This document shows, piece by piece, positions 1 to 6,980 of a stretch of 13,147 bases of DNA; positions within the stretch are counted from its first letter, which is position 1; the number at the start of each line of letters is the position of its first letter. Origin of the DNA: JAYUHK01 sp043767025. Its GTDB lineage: Bacteria; Bacteroidota; Bacteroidia; Chitinophagales; Saprospiraceae. The stretch is taken from the NCBI GenBank assembly GCA_043767025.1, contig JAYUHK010000124.1:1-13147 (forward strand), given 5' to 3'. The notes under the pieces were generated by a model that did no database searches, was not told the DNA's origin, and saw only the letters and a program-made list of their open reading frames with translations. Made by a program: the position numbers and the translations under genes.

Positions 1-138
1 TCAAACAGTTTTCGCTTCGCCAGACGATATTTTTGCAAAAACTTGAATTTCTACAAGGCACGTCTGAAAATACAGTCACTTTGAGTAAAATACTATTTGA
101 AATTTTCAATAAAAAAATTTTTTGCGTAACGTGAGTTA
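1..138 (+). repeat. Dispersed repeat R2, copy 1 (may continue left of the window)
   Basis: Positions 1-78 match the reverse complement of 12396-12473 at 77 of 78 bases by eye. The middle part is more diverged, and the right end (GCGTAACGTGAGTTA) recurs inverted from 12337 and, with one change, at 12651-12665. A third, partial relative lies at 9229-9306. There is no open reading frame of note and no transposase. The function is unknown. The copy joins directly onto an inverted R1 repeat. Confidence 0.8.
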
Positions 139-230
139 AGTAGTTTTTAGTTTTTAATTTTGAGTCATCACAAACTATTGAAAATCAACGAATTATGTCG
201 AATATTCAATGTCATCTATTTAAGTGTAAG
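139..230 (-). repeat. Dispersed repeat R1, copy 1 (inverted)
   Basis: The reverse complement of this stretch matches the units at 9384-9480, 12961-13056 and 13057-13147, including the shared segment ATTCGACATAATTCGTTG. In this orientation the repeat carries an ATG followed by codons for MSNIQCHLFKCK. That ATG is the apparent start of the adjacent glycosyltransferase. In the other copies the same mini-frame reads MSNIKCH and soon stops. Confidence 0.8.
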
Positions 231-926
231 AACTTAATTTTGAAATTAAGTATCGTCATACCAACACTCAACGAAGCCCAAAATATTGGCAAACTGTTGG
301 ACAGACTGCACGAAAATCTTGACTCCGACCGCGTAGAAATCATCGTGGCAGACGGCGGCAGCAGCGACGGTACGCCCCAAATAGCAAGCAGCAAAGGCGC
401 AAAAGTCCTCAACTCCGCGCGCGGACGGGCAGTACAGATGAACGCTGGCGCAGCAGCAGCGACAGGCGAAATCCTGTATTTTGTCCACGCCGACACGCTT
501 CCGCCGCTCAACTTTATGTCACACATAAGAGAAGCGTTGGAGCAAAACTTTCAGTTGGGGTGTTTTCGTTTCCAGTTTGACTCCGACAAATGGCTGCTAA
601 AAATAAACTCTTTTTTTACCCGATTCGACCGCCCTTGGTGTCGAGGCGGCGACCAAACACTGTTTGTCACCAAAGCTGTTTTTGACGAATTTGACGGCTA
701 CCGCAACGACTTTTTGATAATGGAAGAATATGATTTTTTGGAGCGAGTGCGACAAAAGTATTCATTCAAAATCATGGCAGACCCTGTGTTAGTTTCCGCT
801 CGCAAGTACGAAAAAAACACTTGGCTGCGGGTGCAAATTGCTAACTTTAGCGTGTTCAGAATGTACCGAAAAGGCGTTCCGCAAGCCGAACTTGCGGCGT
901 ATTACAAACGCGCTTTGAAGGTCTGA
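195..926 (+). CDS. Family 2 glycosyltransferase (TIGR04283-like)
   Basis: Predicted cytoplasmic or membrane-peripheral GT-A glycosyltransferase of the small TIGR04283 type. Donor and acceptor are unknown. Seen in the protein (numbered from 195): nucleotide-binding start SIVIPTLNE (19-27), acidic motif DGGSSDGT (53-60), GRAVQMNAG (77-85), the HAD version of the DXD metal motif (98-100), GGDQ (151-154) and an acidic EEYD (177-180) where the catalytic base is expected. There is no signal peptide or clear membrane helix. About 228 residues remain if the protein starts where family similarity begins. Start: the ATG at 195 lies inside repeat R1 and adds about 15 non-family residues. The TTG at 240 gives (M)KLSIVIPTLNE, which fits the family better, so the true start may be 240. 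The gene converges on the reductase 16 bp away. Family call fairly sure; substrate not predictable. Confidence 0.88.
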   Translation: MSNIQCHLFKCKNLILKLSIVIPTLNEAQNIGKLLDRLHENLDSDRVEIIVADGGSSDGTPQIASSKGAKVLNSARGRAVQMNAGAAAATGEILYFVHADTLPPLNFMSHIREALEQNFQLGCFRFQFDSDKWLLKINSFFTRFDRPWCRGGDQTLFVTKAVFDEFDGYRNDFLIMEEYDFLERVRQKYSFKIMADPVLVSARKYEKNTWLRVQIANFSVFRMYRKGVPQAELAAYYKRALKV

Positions 927-939
927 TTTTTTTCAAAGC
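912..939. terminator. Weak hairpin between convergent stop codons
   Basis: GCTTTGAA (912-919) can pair with TTCAAAGC (932-939) across a 12-nt loop that contains the glycosyltransferase stop codon and a T run. It sits exactly where a shared terminator for the two convergent genes would be expected. The stem is only 8 bp and no U run follows it on either strand, so the call is tentative. Confidence 0.3.
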
Positions 940-942
940 TGT

Positions 943-2055
943 TTATTCATAGACGATTTCTACCTCCGCCGAAGTCGGAAACGACTGGCAAGTCAAGATG
1001 TAGCCGCTCGCGATTTCGTCCTCGTCCAAGGCGTAGCAACTTTCCATTTTCACGCTTCCGCGAATCACTTTTGCCATGCAGGTAGAGCAAGCTCCCGACG
1101 TGCAAGAATAAGGCGGGTCTTTTTTTATGTCCACCAACGCACGAAGTAAGTTCGTTTTGGGAGGCACGACGAGTTCGACCGTTTCGCCGTTGAGATGGGC
1201 GATAAGTCGAGCATTTTTTACTATCACATCGCCTCCGACAGGCGCAATTTCGCCCCCGACGGGTATTGAGAACAGTTCTTTGTGGATATTTTTATTGTTG
1301 ATACCTTCCTTTTGGAGCGTAGCTTCGATCATTTCGGTCAATTCTCCCGGTCCGCAGATAAAATATTCGGCATTTTTGGTGCGGCTGGGGTGGTCGGTCA
1401 AAAAATCGGACACCATTTGAGCGGTGATGCGACCGGTTTTGCCTTCCCAAGTGCTTAAATCATTTTTTTTGAACCAACTTTTGAGCAATCCGCCGCCCGA
1501 TTGGATAGGTTGGCTCAAGACGTGTTCTACAAAAAGTTGCTCGGCGTAGCGTGTTTGCAGCTCGTCCAACTGTGTTTTGAAAATAATCCCCTCCGCATTT
1601 CTGTTGCCGTATAGAAGATGAACGCTGCTCTGTGGCTCTTGCTCCAAAACCGTTTTGGCAATGGACATCAGCGGCGTGATGCCGCTTCCTGCCCCAAAAA
1701 GATAGTAGGTTTTTCGCTGCGCAACGTCTAATGTTGGAAAAAAACGACCTTGCGGCGGCATTATATCTACTTCAGTTCCGACGCGGAGTTGGTCAAAAAC
1801 GTAGTTGGAAACCAACCCTTTTTTTACTCGTTTGACGGTGACGGTCAGACTTGGTTCGAGCGGGCTGCTGGACATAGAGTAGGCGCGGCGCACGTCTTTG
1901 CCGCCCAAAAAGAAGCGCAAAGTCAGGTATTGCCCTGCTTCGTAGGTAAAAGTTTCTTTCAGCTCGCTCGGCACTTCGAAAGTTATCGAAACGGTATCGG
2001 GAGTTTCGGGGGTCACTTTTTCTACCCGCAATTTATGAAAATGAGTATCAGACAT
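943..2055 (-). CDS. Flavin/2Fe-2S oxidoreductase, PaaE-like ferredoxin-NAD(P)H reductase
   Basis: Single-chain electron-transfer protein passing electrons from NAD(P)H through FAD to a plant-type 2Fe-2S cluster; soluble, no signal peptide. Domain order over 370 residues: FAD-binding barrel (about 5-108) with RAYS at 57-60; nucleotide-binding domain starting with GAGSGITP at 121-128 and a late CGPGE motif; C-terminal ferredoxin domain (about 280-370) with Cys318, Cys323, Cys326 and Cys356 in the normal CX4CX2CX29C spacing. This is the layout of PaaE/PaaK, the reductase of phenylacetyl-CoA monooxygenase. No paa gene lies nearby, and Bacteroidota often carry stand-alone paralogues, so the partner may be another oxygenase or a desaturase. 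The ATG at 2055 gives a full-length N-terminus. A leader hairpin lies 20 nt upstream. Domain call very secure; physiological partner unknown. Confidence 0.93.
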   Translation of the reverse strand: MSDTHFHKLRVEKVTPETPDTVSITFEVPSELKETFTYEAGQYLTLRFFLGGKDVRRAYSMSSSPLEPSLTVTVKRVKKGLVSNYVFDQLRVGTEVDIMPPQGRFFPTLDVAQRKTYYLFGAGSGITPLMSIAKTVLEQEPQSSVHLLYGNRNAEGIIFKTQLDELQTRYAEQLFVEHVLSQPIQSGGGLLKSWFKKNDLSTWEGKTGRITAQMVSDFLTDHPSRTKNAEYFICGPGELTEMIEATLQKEGINNKNIHKELFSIPVGGEIAPVGGDVIVKNARLIAHLNGETVELVVPPKTNLLRALVDIKKDPPYSCTSGACSTCMAKVIRGSVKMESCYALDEDEIASGYILTCQSFPTSAEVEIVYE

Positions 2056-2075
2056 TAATTCTTTTTTAGTCTTTT

Positions 2076-2113
2076 AGAAATGAACGCCAAATACGTTCTG
2101 TTGGTTCATTTCT
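2076..2113 (-). promoter_or_regulatory. Leader hairpin upstream of the reductase gene
   Basis: AGAAATGAAC (2076-2085) pairs perfectly with GTTCATTTCT (2104-2113). The stem can be lengthened by three pairs beyond a 2-nt bulge. In the reductase mRNA it would end about 20 nt before the start codon. No U run is adjacent on the - strand, so it is more likely a leader or protective structure than a terminator. A role in regulation is inference only. Confidence 0.45.
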
Positions 2114-2146
2114 TGAAGATAATACAGCATCGGTTTTGTGGCGGCG

Positions 2147-2154
2147 CAAAAATA
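2147..2154 (-). promoter_or_regulatory. Candidate Bacteroidota -7 box for the reductase gene
   Basis: Read on the - strand this is TATTTTTG, a full match to the Bacteroidota -7 consensus TAnnTTTG. It lies about 92 nt upstream of the start codon, so the leader would include the hairpin at 2076-2113. No convincing -33 TTTG is present at the usual spacing, and such boxes occur by chance in AT-rich DNA. Confidence 0.3.
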
Positions 2155-2216
2155 GTGCAACTGCGTCTATTGTGGTTCTTTTTTCTGATAAAAAAAGTCA
2201 GAAAAAAAATTTCTTT

Positions 2217-2257
2217 GGAATGAAGAAAAAATGAGTAATTTATTTTAGATGAGTTCC
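2217..2257 (+). repeat. GGAATGA...TTCC element, short form
   Basis: This 41-bp element starts GGAATGAAGAAAAAAT and ends TTATTTTAGATGAGTTCC. It has both ends of the full 158-bp element at 2826-2983 but no core. GGAA and TTCC at the ends pair with each other, and an inner AT-rich palindrome allows a hairpin. Unlike the other copies it does not sit at a stop codon. Confidence 0.7.
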
Positions 2258-2511
2258 TTTGGAATAATTTAGACAACAAATAAATAAATAAAAGTATTTT
2301 TTTTTCCTATAAAATTGATTTACAACATATTAAGTGTTACATTTACGCTTTTCGAGAAAAAAACGGCAGATATTGAAGCACAAAAATAAAAATATGTAAA
2401 ATAATAAGTCTTTTTCTTTCATAAAGAAAATAAAAAGACGAAATTTGCCGCTCGTTTAAAAAAAATGTATCAAAACAATTCGTAACTTATTATAAACCAA
2501 CGCAATAAACA

Positions 2512-2826
2512 ATGAGAAAAGCCGACCTTGTCAGTGTTATTTCAGAAAAAACTGGGGTGCAGAAAGTAGATGTATTAGTTACATTAGAAACGCTCATTAA
2601 AGAAATCAAAGAGTCGCTTGCGGGTGGCGAAAATGTGTATATCAGAGGTTTTGGAAGTTTTATTATTAGACGCAGAGCCAAAAAAATCGGTCGCCACATC
2701 AAAAATAATATTTCGGTCGAGATTCCAGAACACTATGTTCCCTCTTTCAAGCCCGCTAAAACCTTTACGGACGATGTGAAACATAAAGTCACCTCGTTGC
2801 CAGAAGACAACGGCGGAGCGCAATAG
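2512..2826 (+). CDS. HU/IHF-family DNA-binding protein (Bacteroidota type)
   Basis: Small nucleoid protein expected to act as a dimer that bends DNA. The 104 residues show the family layout: N-terminal helical half with KADLVSVISEKTG (3-15), hinge RGFGSF (45-50), a basic arm (53-61), and the C-terminal IPEHYVPSFKPAKTF region (71-85). The arm tip reads GRHI (60-63) where classical HU has GRNP, so the DNA-intercalating proline is absent. I recall this as usual in the IHF-beta-like branch of Bacteroidota. About 15 acidic or polar residues follow the family's normal end (LPEDNGGAQ). The ATG at 2512 gives a normal N-terminus and has an A-rich start region. The G of its TAG stop is also the first G of the 158-bp element, so the 3' UTR is that element. 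Confidence 0.93.
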   Translation: MRKADLVSVISEKTGVQKVDVLVTLETLIKEIKESLAGGENVYIRGFGSFIIRRRAKKIGRHIKNNISVEIPEHYVPSFKPAKTFTDDVKHKVTSLPEDNGGAQ

Positions 2827-2983
2827 GAATGAGGAAAAAATAAGGTATTTAATTTTTTCCAATCAATTCAAACAATAATAAGGCATTTTTGAGGCGCAAC
2901 GCAGGGCGTTGCAACGAAAAAATAACGCAGTGGTTGGTTGTAATTGAGCAGAAAAAATGAGTAGTTTGTTTTAGATACATTCC
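2826..2983 (+). repeat. GGAATGA...TTCC element, full form (158 bp)
   Basis: The left end GGAATGAGGAAAAAATAAGG overlaps the HU stop codon by one base; the right end is TTGTTTTAGATACATTCC. A 52-nt core (2880-2931) aligns without gaps to the reverse complement of 7031-7082, 41 of 52 identical by eye, and includes TTTGAGGCGC and TAACGCAGT. Within the core GCAACGC (2896-2902) and GCGTTGC (2906-2912) form a 7-bp stem with loop AGG. It has no coding capacity and resembles a miniature mobile or structured-RNA element. Confidence 0.75.
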
Positions 2984-3042
2984 ATAACTTTTTTAGATAA
3001 AAAAAATTGACCATAGAATAAAAAGCTACCACAACAGAGCAA

Positions 3043-3840
3043 ATGAATAAAGTGCAGTTGATAACCCTTGCGGGGGCATTTTTCTTGTTTATAGGTCTTT
3101 ATTGGGGGACTGGTACGAAGCCCAAAGAGCGAAAATCTGTCGAAAAGTCGAGAACTTTGGTGGCGGAAAGCGTAGATATTGACGAGCTTTTGCGAGATGC
3201 AAAAAAAGAATTGAGTGCGGAGCTTGGCAGTGAAGTAGCGTTGGTAGAAAGTAAATATGCCGCCAGCAACTCCGATACAGCAAAAGCGACAGTGCTAAAA
3301 AACCTTGCACATATTTGGTATGACCAACATAGGATTGAACTTTCTGGGCATTATGCGCAAAAAGTAGCCGAAATAGAAGGGACGGAAAAGGCTTGGTTCA
3401 TTGCGGCTGCTACTTTTCGCGAAGCGGCGCAAAAAGCTGCGAATGACAAAATGCGTCAGTTTTGTAGCACTCGGTCGCTGCGAGCTTACGAAAGCACCCT
3501 TTCACTCAATCCGACCAGCGTAGTGAATAAGTTGAATTTAGCCGTTTGCTACGCCGACAATCCGCCAGCCGACAACCCGATGAAAGGAATTTTGATGCTC
3601 CGAGAGCTGAACGAACAAGCTCCCGAAAATGTAGCGGTCATCAATACGTTGGGTCGATTGGCAATAAAAACAGGACAGTTTGACAAGGCAGTGGCGAGGC
3701 TCGAAAAAGCAATTTCGTTAGAGCCTAACAACCAAACCAGTATTTGCTTGCTGGCAGAAGCCTACGAAAACTCTAACGAAACTGCCAAAGCCGCCGAGTT
3801 CGCCAAGAAATGTAAAACGTCTATTGACAAAACAAAATAG
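3043..3840 (+). CDS. Membrane-anchored tetratricopeptide-repeat protein
   Basis: A scaffold-type protein of 265 residues. Residues about 5-23 form one hydrophobic segment, followed by a basic stretch (KPKERKSVEKSR) with no signal-peptidase site. That is consistent with an uncleaved N-terminal anchor; the topology is not decided by the sequence. The rest is helical with repeat-like pairs: about 80-115, 117-175 (degenerate), and two clear TPR motifs near the C-terminus, the first containing VINTLGRLAIKTGQFDKAVA and the next SICLLAEAYENSNETAKAAE. No catalytic motif is seen. TPR genes between HU and rng are familiar in Bacteroidota, which hints at a link to nucleoid or RNA metabolism, but no function is established here. 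The stop codon is followed at once by a short GGAATGA element. Confidence 0.85.
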   Translation: MNKVQLITLAGAFFLFIGLYWGTGTKPKERKSVEKSRTLVAESVDIDELLRDAKKELSAELGSEVALVESKYAASNSDTAKATVLKNLAHIWYDQHRIELSGHYAQKVAEIEGTEKAWFIAAATFREAAQKAANDKMRQFCSTRSLRAYESTLSLNPTSVVNKLNLAVCYADNPPADNPMKGILMLRELNEQAPENVAVINTLGRLAIKTGQFDKAVARLEKAISLEPNNQTSICLLAEAYENSNETAKAAEFAKKCKTSIDKTK

Positions 3841-3880
3841 GGAATGAAGAAAAAATAAGTAGTTTATTTTAGACGCGTTC
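3841..3880 (+). repeat. GGAATGA...TTCC element, short form after the TPR gene
   Basis: It begins on the base after the TAG stop (GGAATGAAGAAAAAATAAG) and ends TTATTTTAGACGCGTTC, missing only the last C. AAAATAA and TTATTTT flank GTAGT and can pair, so it could act as an AT-rich 3'-end hairpin between the TPR gene and the small ribosomal gene. Just after it, TTTAATCA occurs twice in tandem followed by TTTAA (3901-3921). Confidence 0.65.
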
Positions 3881-3933
3881 ATAGTCAATCAAAAAAATAT
3901 TTAATCATTTAATCATTTAAAAGAAATACAACC

Positions 3934-4026
3934 ATGCCTTGTGGAAAAAAACGTAAACGTCATAAGATAGCCACTCACAAACGCAAAAAGAGATTGCGCA
4001 AGAACCGTCACAAGAAGAAAAAATAG
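3934..4026 (+). CDS. 30-residue basic ribosomal protein, bS22/mS38-like (AURKAIP1/COX24 domain)
   Basis: A very short gene (ATG 3934, TAG 4024-4026) encoding 30 residues, of which 18 are Lys or Arg and 3 are His. It lines up without gaps with the COX24/AURKAIP1 C-terminal pattern: basic run, KIATHK (usual form KM-x-KHK), then KKRLRKNRHKKK (usual form RKLxRRTRxxRR). That domain is known in mycobacterial bS22 and mitochondrial mS38, small-subunit proteins that contact rRNA near the decoding region. The inferred role is therefore a minor 30S protein. Position between the TPR gene and rng is conserved in Bacteroidota as far as I recall. A chance ORF is unlikely given the composition and alignment. 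Main uncertainty: the match is dominated by basic residues and was made by eye. Confidence 0.75.
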   Translation: MPCGKKRKRHKIATHKRKKRLRKNRHKKKK

Positions 4027-4074
4027 ATAGCGTCAAGCTCTAATTTTTGAAATTGGCGTTTGGTCCAGAATATC

Positions 4075-4111
4075 AGTAGGGTGGGAAGTGGTCACCACCT
4101 TCCACCCTACT
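4075..4111 (+). terminator. Strong hairpin between the small ribosomal gene and rng
   Basis: AGTAGGGTGG (4075-4084) pairs with CCACCCTACT (4102-4111), and the stem continues inward through a G-U pair and one A-C mismatch to TGGT/ACCA, nearly 18 bp in all with a minimal loop. Only a weak T-rich tail follows (AACATTTTC). It could terminate the upstream transcript, or form part of the rng leader 47 nt before the GTG start. E. coli RNase E controls its own mRNA through leader hairpins, so autoregulation is conceivable but unproven. Confidence 0.6.
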
Positions 4112-4157
4112 AACATTTTCGCTATCGCCCAATGTTCATCACATAAATCAGGACATT

Positions 4158-5717
4158 GTGGAAAAAGAACTCGTAATCAATGTAACGCCAACCGAAGTTG
4201 AAATTGCCTTGTTAGAAAACTCTAAATTAGTAGAGCTGCACTTTCAAAAAATGGATTCCAACTTCGCCGTTGGAGATATTTTTCTCGGCAAAATACGCAA
4301 ACTCATGCCAGGGCAGATGAACGCTGCTTTCGTAGATATTGGACATGAAAAAGACGCTTTTTTGCACTATACCGACTTGGGACCTCAACTCCGCTCGCTA
4401 CTCAAATATACGAATGGGGTGAACACAGGTGGCATCAGTACCCACTTGCTGGACAACTTCCGCATGGAGCCAGACATCGTGAAAACAGGGAAAATTGACC
4501 ACGTCCTCGCAAAAAAACAACCCGTACTCGTCCAGCTGCTCAAAGAACCTATCTCTACCAAAGGTCCAAGATTGAGTTGTGAGATTACTTTGCCCGGACG
4601 TTACCTCGTCCTCACGCCATTCACCAACGCAGTAGCGGTTTCTAAAAAAATTGACAACGCCGAAGAGCGCAATCGCCTCCAAGTGTTGATAGAAAGCATC
4701 AAACCCAAAAATTTTGGAGTCATCGTCCGCACCGCCGCCGAAGGCAAAAAAGTAGCCGACCTCCACGAAGAAATGGCACTGATGATGGACAAGTGGGAAA
4801 AAGTCTTTCAGCAGCTAAAAGGTGCCCGCAACTCTGGAAAACTTCTCAGCGAATTGGACAAAACCTCCAGTCTTTTGCGCGATTTGTTGAGCGACTCCTT
4901 CAACAAAATCACGGTCAATGACAAGGAAGTCCACCAAAGTATCAAAAGCTACCTTGCGTCTATCTCGCCCGACCAAGCCAAAATATTGACGCTCCACAAA
5001 GGCACGCGTCCGATTTTTGAAACGACTGGCGTGACCCGCCAAATAAAAGGTGCTTTCGGCAAAACCGCCACCCTCAACAGTGGCGCGTACCTGATTATCG
5101 AACACACAGAGGCGATGCACGTCGTGGACGTGAACAGCGGACACAAAGTATCGTTAGGCTCCGACTCGGACGGGTCGGTGCTGTCGGTCAATCTCGAAGC
5201 GGCAGAAGAAATCGCTCGCCAACTGCGCCTGCGCGACATCGGCGGACTCATCGTAGTAGATTTTATTGATATGCGCAACCTTTCGCACCGCAATCAACTG
5301 ATGATAGCGATGCAAGGATTTATGGAAAAAGACCGCGCTCAACACACGATTTTACCTTTGAGCAAATTCGGATTGATGCAGATTACGCGCCAACGCGTGC
5401 GACCCGAAGTGACCATCAATACCGCCGAAATATGCCCAAGTTGCAATGGTACAGGCAAAGTAACTCCCACCGTGTTGCTTTCTGAAGAAATCGAGCGCAA
5501 TCTCGGCTATATCCTTCAGTCCAGTACCAAAGGAGCAAAAATTACCTTGCGCGTCCACCCGTATATCTTCGCTCACCTGCGCTACGGGCTGCCGAGCCGA
5601 CAAATGCGCTGGTTTATGCAATATCGCCGTTGGATACGTGTCAAATTAGAAAACGATTACCAACTCAACGAGTATCGCTTTTTTGACGAAAATGACGACG
5701 AAATACGAATCGCCTAA
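4158..5717 (+). CDS. rng: Ribonuclease E/G family endoribonuclease
   Basis: Single-strand endoribonuclease for rRNA maturation and mRNA decay. The 519 residues cover the catalytic half of RNase E/G without the long RNase E scaffold tail, so the length fits RNase G. Seen: N-terminal S1-like segment (GDIFLGKIRKLMPGQMNAAFVDIG, split by a family-typical insert), the metal-binding site VDVNSG with Asp324 and Asn326, DFIDM with Asp368 (equivalent to E. coli Asp303, Asn305 and Asp346), RQLRLRDIGG (354-363), and the zinc-link CPSC (Cys426, Cys429). All key residues are present. The start is GTG at 4158; an in-frame TAA lies just upstream and no better ATG fits. cinA follows after 12 bp, so the two are probably one transcript. 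A strong leader hairpin precedes the gene. Confidence 0.95.
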   Translation: MEKELVINVTPTEVEIALLENSKLVELHFQKMDSNFAVGDIFLGKIRKLMPGQMNAAFVDIGHEKDAFLHYTDLGPQLRSLLKYTNGVNTGGISTHLLDNFRMEPDIVKTGKIDHVLAKKQPVLVQLLKEPISTKGPRLSCEITLPGRYLVLTPFTNAVAVSKKIDNAEERNRLQVLIESIKPKNFGVIVRTAAEGKKVADLHEEMALMMDKWEKVFQQLKGARNSGKLLSELDKTSSLLRDLLSDSFNKITVNDKEVHQSIKSYLASISPDQAKILTLHKGTRPIFETTGVTRQIKGAFGKTATLNSGAYLIIEHTEAMHVVDVNSGHKVSLGSDSDGSVLSVNLEAAEEIARQLRLRDIGGLIVVDFIDMRNLSHRNQLMIAMQGFMEKDRAQHTILPLSKFGLMQITRQRVRPEVTINTAEICPSCNGTGKVTPTVLLSEEIERNLGYILQSSTKGAKITLRVHPYIFAHLRYGLPSRQMRWFMQYRRWIRVKLENDYQLNEYRFFDENDDEIRIA

Positions 5718-5729
5718 ACACCAATCTTT

Positions 5730-6980
5730 ATGAACGCTCACATCTTGACCATCGGCGACGAAATCCTAATCGGGCAAGTTACCGACACCAACTCGGCGTG
5801 GATTGCGCAGCGACTGAACACTGACGGCATCTGGGTCAGCCAAATGCGCTCGATAGGCGACAGGCACGACGAAATAGTTGCCGCATTCGCACTTTCTCTC
5901 GAAAGCGCGGATTTACTGTTCATCACAGGCGGATTGGGACCTACCAAAGACGATATTACGAAAAAAGCCATCGCAGATTTTTTTGGAGTGGAAATGGTTT
6001 TTCACGACGAAACTTGGGCGCGAATCCAATCTTTTTTTCAAAAATTAGGAAAAATACCCAATGAAAGCCATCGGAATCAATGTCTGATGCCTGCCAACGC
6101 ACTTATTTTGACCAACCAAATGGGAACTGCGCCCGCTATGTGGATAGAACACAACGGAAAGATAATCGTTTCGATGCCCGGTGTGCCTTACGAAATGAAA
6201 CATCTAATGGACGTGCAGGTGCTTCCAAAACTTCGAGAACGGTTCAAAGATACTCAAAAAGTCGTCCTTCATAGGACGCTTCGGACAGCAGGCGCAGGAG
6301 AAACCGAACTCGCCGACCTCATCGCCGACCTCGAAGACAGCCTTCCAGAATATTTAAAAATAGCTTATTTGCCCGATTTGGGTCAAGTGCGATTGCGCCT
6401 GACGGCGACTGGCGACGATGTAGATTTTTTAGAAAAAAATATTCAAAAAAAATCTGCCGAAATAGAGCAACGAATCCAAAAATACGTCTTCGGATATGAA
6501 GACGAAACGCTCGAAACCGCTCTTGGGAAAATACTTGTTTCACAAAATAAAATGTTGGTAATCGCTGAAAGTTGCACGGGCGGCTACATCGCCCATCGGC
6601 TGACGAGCAATGCGGGAGCATCTGCGTACTTCAAAGGCGGAGTCGTAGCCTACTCTAATGAATTGAAAATCAATCAGTTGGGAGTTTTAGCCGATACCCT
6701 CGACACCTTCGGAGCGGTCAGCGAACAGACGGTAATAGAAATGGCGAGAGGAGCTTTGATGCGACTGCGTGGCGATGCAGCTATCGCTGTGTCGGGCATC
6801 GTAGGACCCGACGGCGGCACACCCGAAAAACCCGTCGGCACAGTTTGGATAGCCTACGGCGACGCTCAACAAATCCGCACCTTGCGCCTCAATTTGAGCA
6901 AAGACCGCCTGCGGAATATACAATACACGGCGACCGTAGCTCTCAATTTGTTGCGAAGGTTTTTAATGAAAACTGTTTAG
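5730..6980 (+). CDS. cinA: CinA family protein (nicotinamide-nucleotide amidohydrolase)
   Basis: Two-domain CinA of normal length (416 residues). The N-terminal COG1058/MoaB-like domain has GDEILIGQVTDTNSAWIA (9-26) and GGLGPTKDD (67-75), associated with ADP-ribose pyrophosphatase activity in some homologues. The C-terminal PncC domain has AESCTGG (279-285, Ser281 the expected catalytic serine), GGVVAYSNELK and VSGIVGPDGGTPEKPVGTV, and converts NMN to NaMN in pyridine-nucleotide recycling. Cytosolic. ATG at 5730, 12 bp after rng, so probably co-transcribed with it. The last base of its TAG stop is the first base of the inverted 159-bp element. The old competence/damage-inducible name does not imply a competence role here. 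Confidence 0.96.
   Translation: MNAHILTIGDEILIGQVTDTNSAWIAQRLNTDGIWVSQMRSIGDRHDEIVAAFALSLESADLLFITGGLGPTKDDITKKAIADFFGVEMVFHDETWARIQSFFQKLGKIPNESHRNQCLMPANALILTNQMGTAPAMWIEHNGKIIVSMPGVPYEMKHLMDVQVLPKLRERFKDTQKVVLHRTLRTAGAGETELADLIADLEDSLPEYLKIAYLPDLGQVRLRLTATGDDVDFLEKNIQKKSAEIEQRIQKYVFGYEDETLETALGKILVSQNKMLVIAESCTGGYIAHRLTSNAGASAYFKGGVVAYSNELKINQLGVLADTLDTFGAVSEQTVIEMARGALMRLRGDAAIAVSGIVGPDGGTPEKPVGTVWIAYGDAQQIRTLRLNLSKDRLRNIQYTATVALNLLRRFLMKTV

Larger units (their letters stand above)
2056..2511. other. AT-rich divergent intergenic region
   Basis: This 456-bp gap between the reductase and the HU-like gene must carry both promoters. Contents: a leader hairpin and a candidate -7 box for the reductase, an AT-rich hairpin (2179-2188 with 2198-2207), a 41-bp GGAATGA...TTCC element (2217-2257), and an imperfect hairpin (2408-2415 with 2432-2439, extended by 2417-2420 with 2426-2429) about 75 bp before the HU start. 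No open frame in it looks like a gene. I could not settle on a promoter for the HU gene. Confidence 0.6.

Noticed and set aside
2512..6980. A novel defence or phage system in the HU-TPR-small protein-rng-cinA block
   Set aside because: Each member has a normal cellular role with intact family motifs, and the order is familiar in Bacteroidota; nothing indicates defence.
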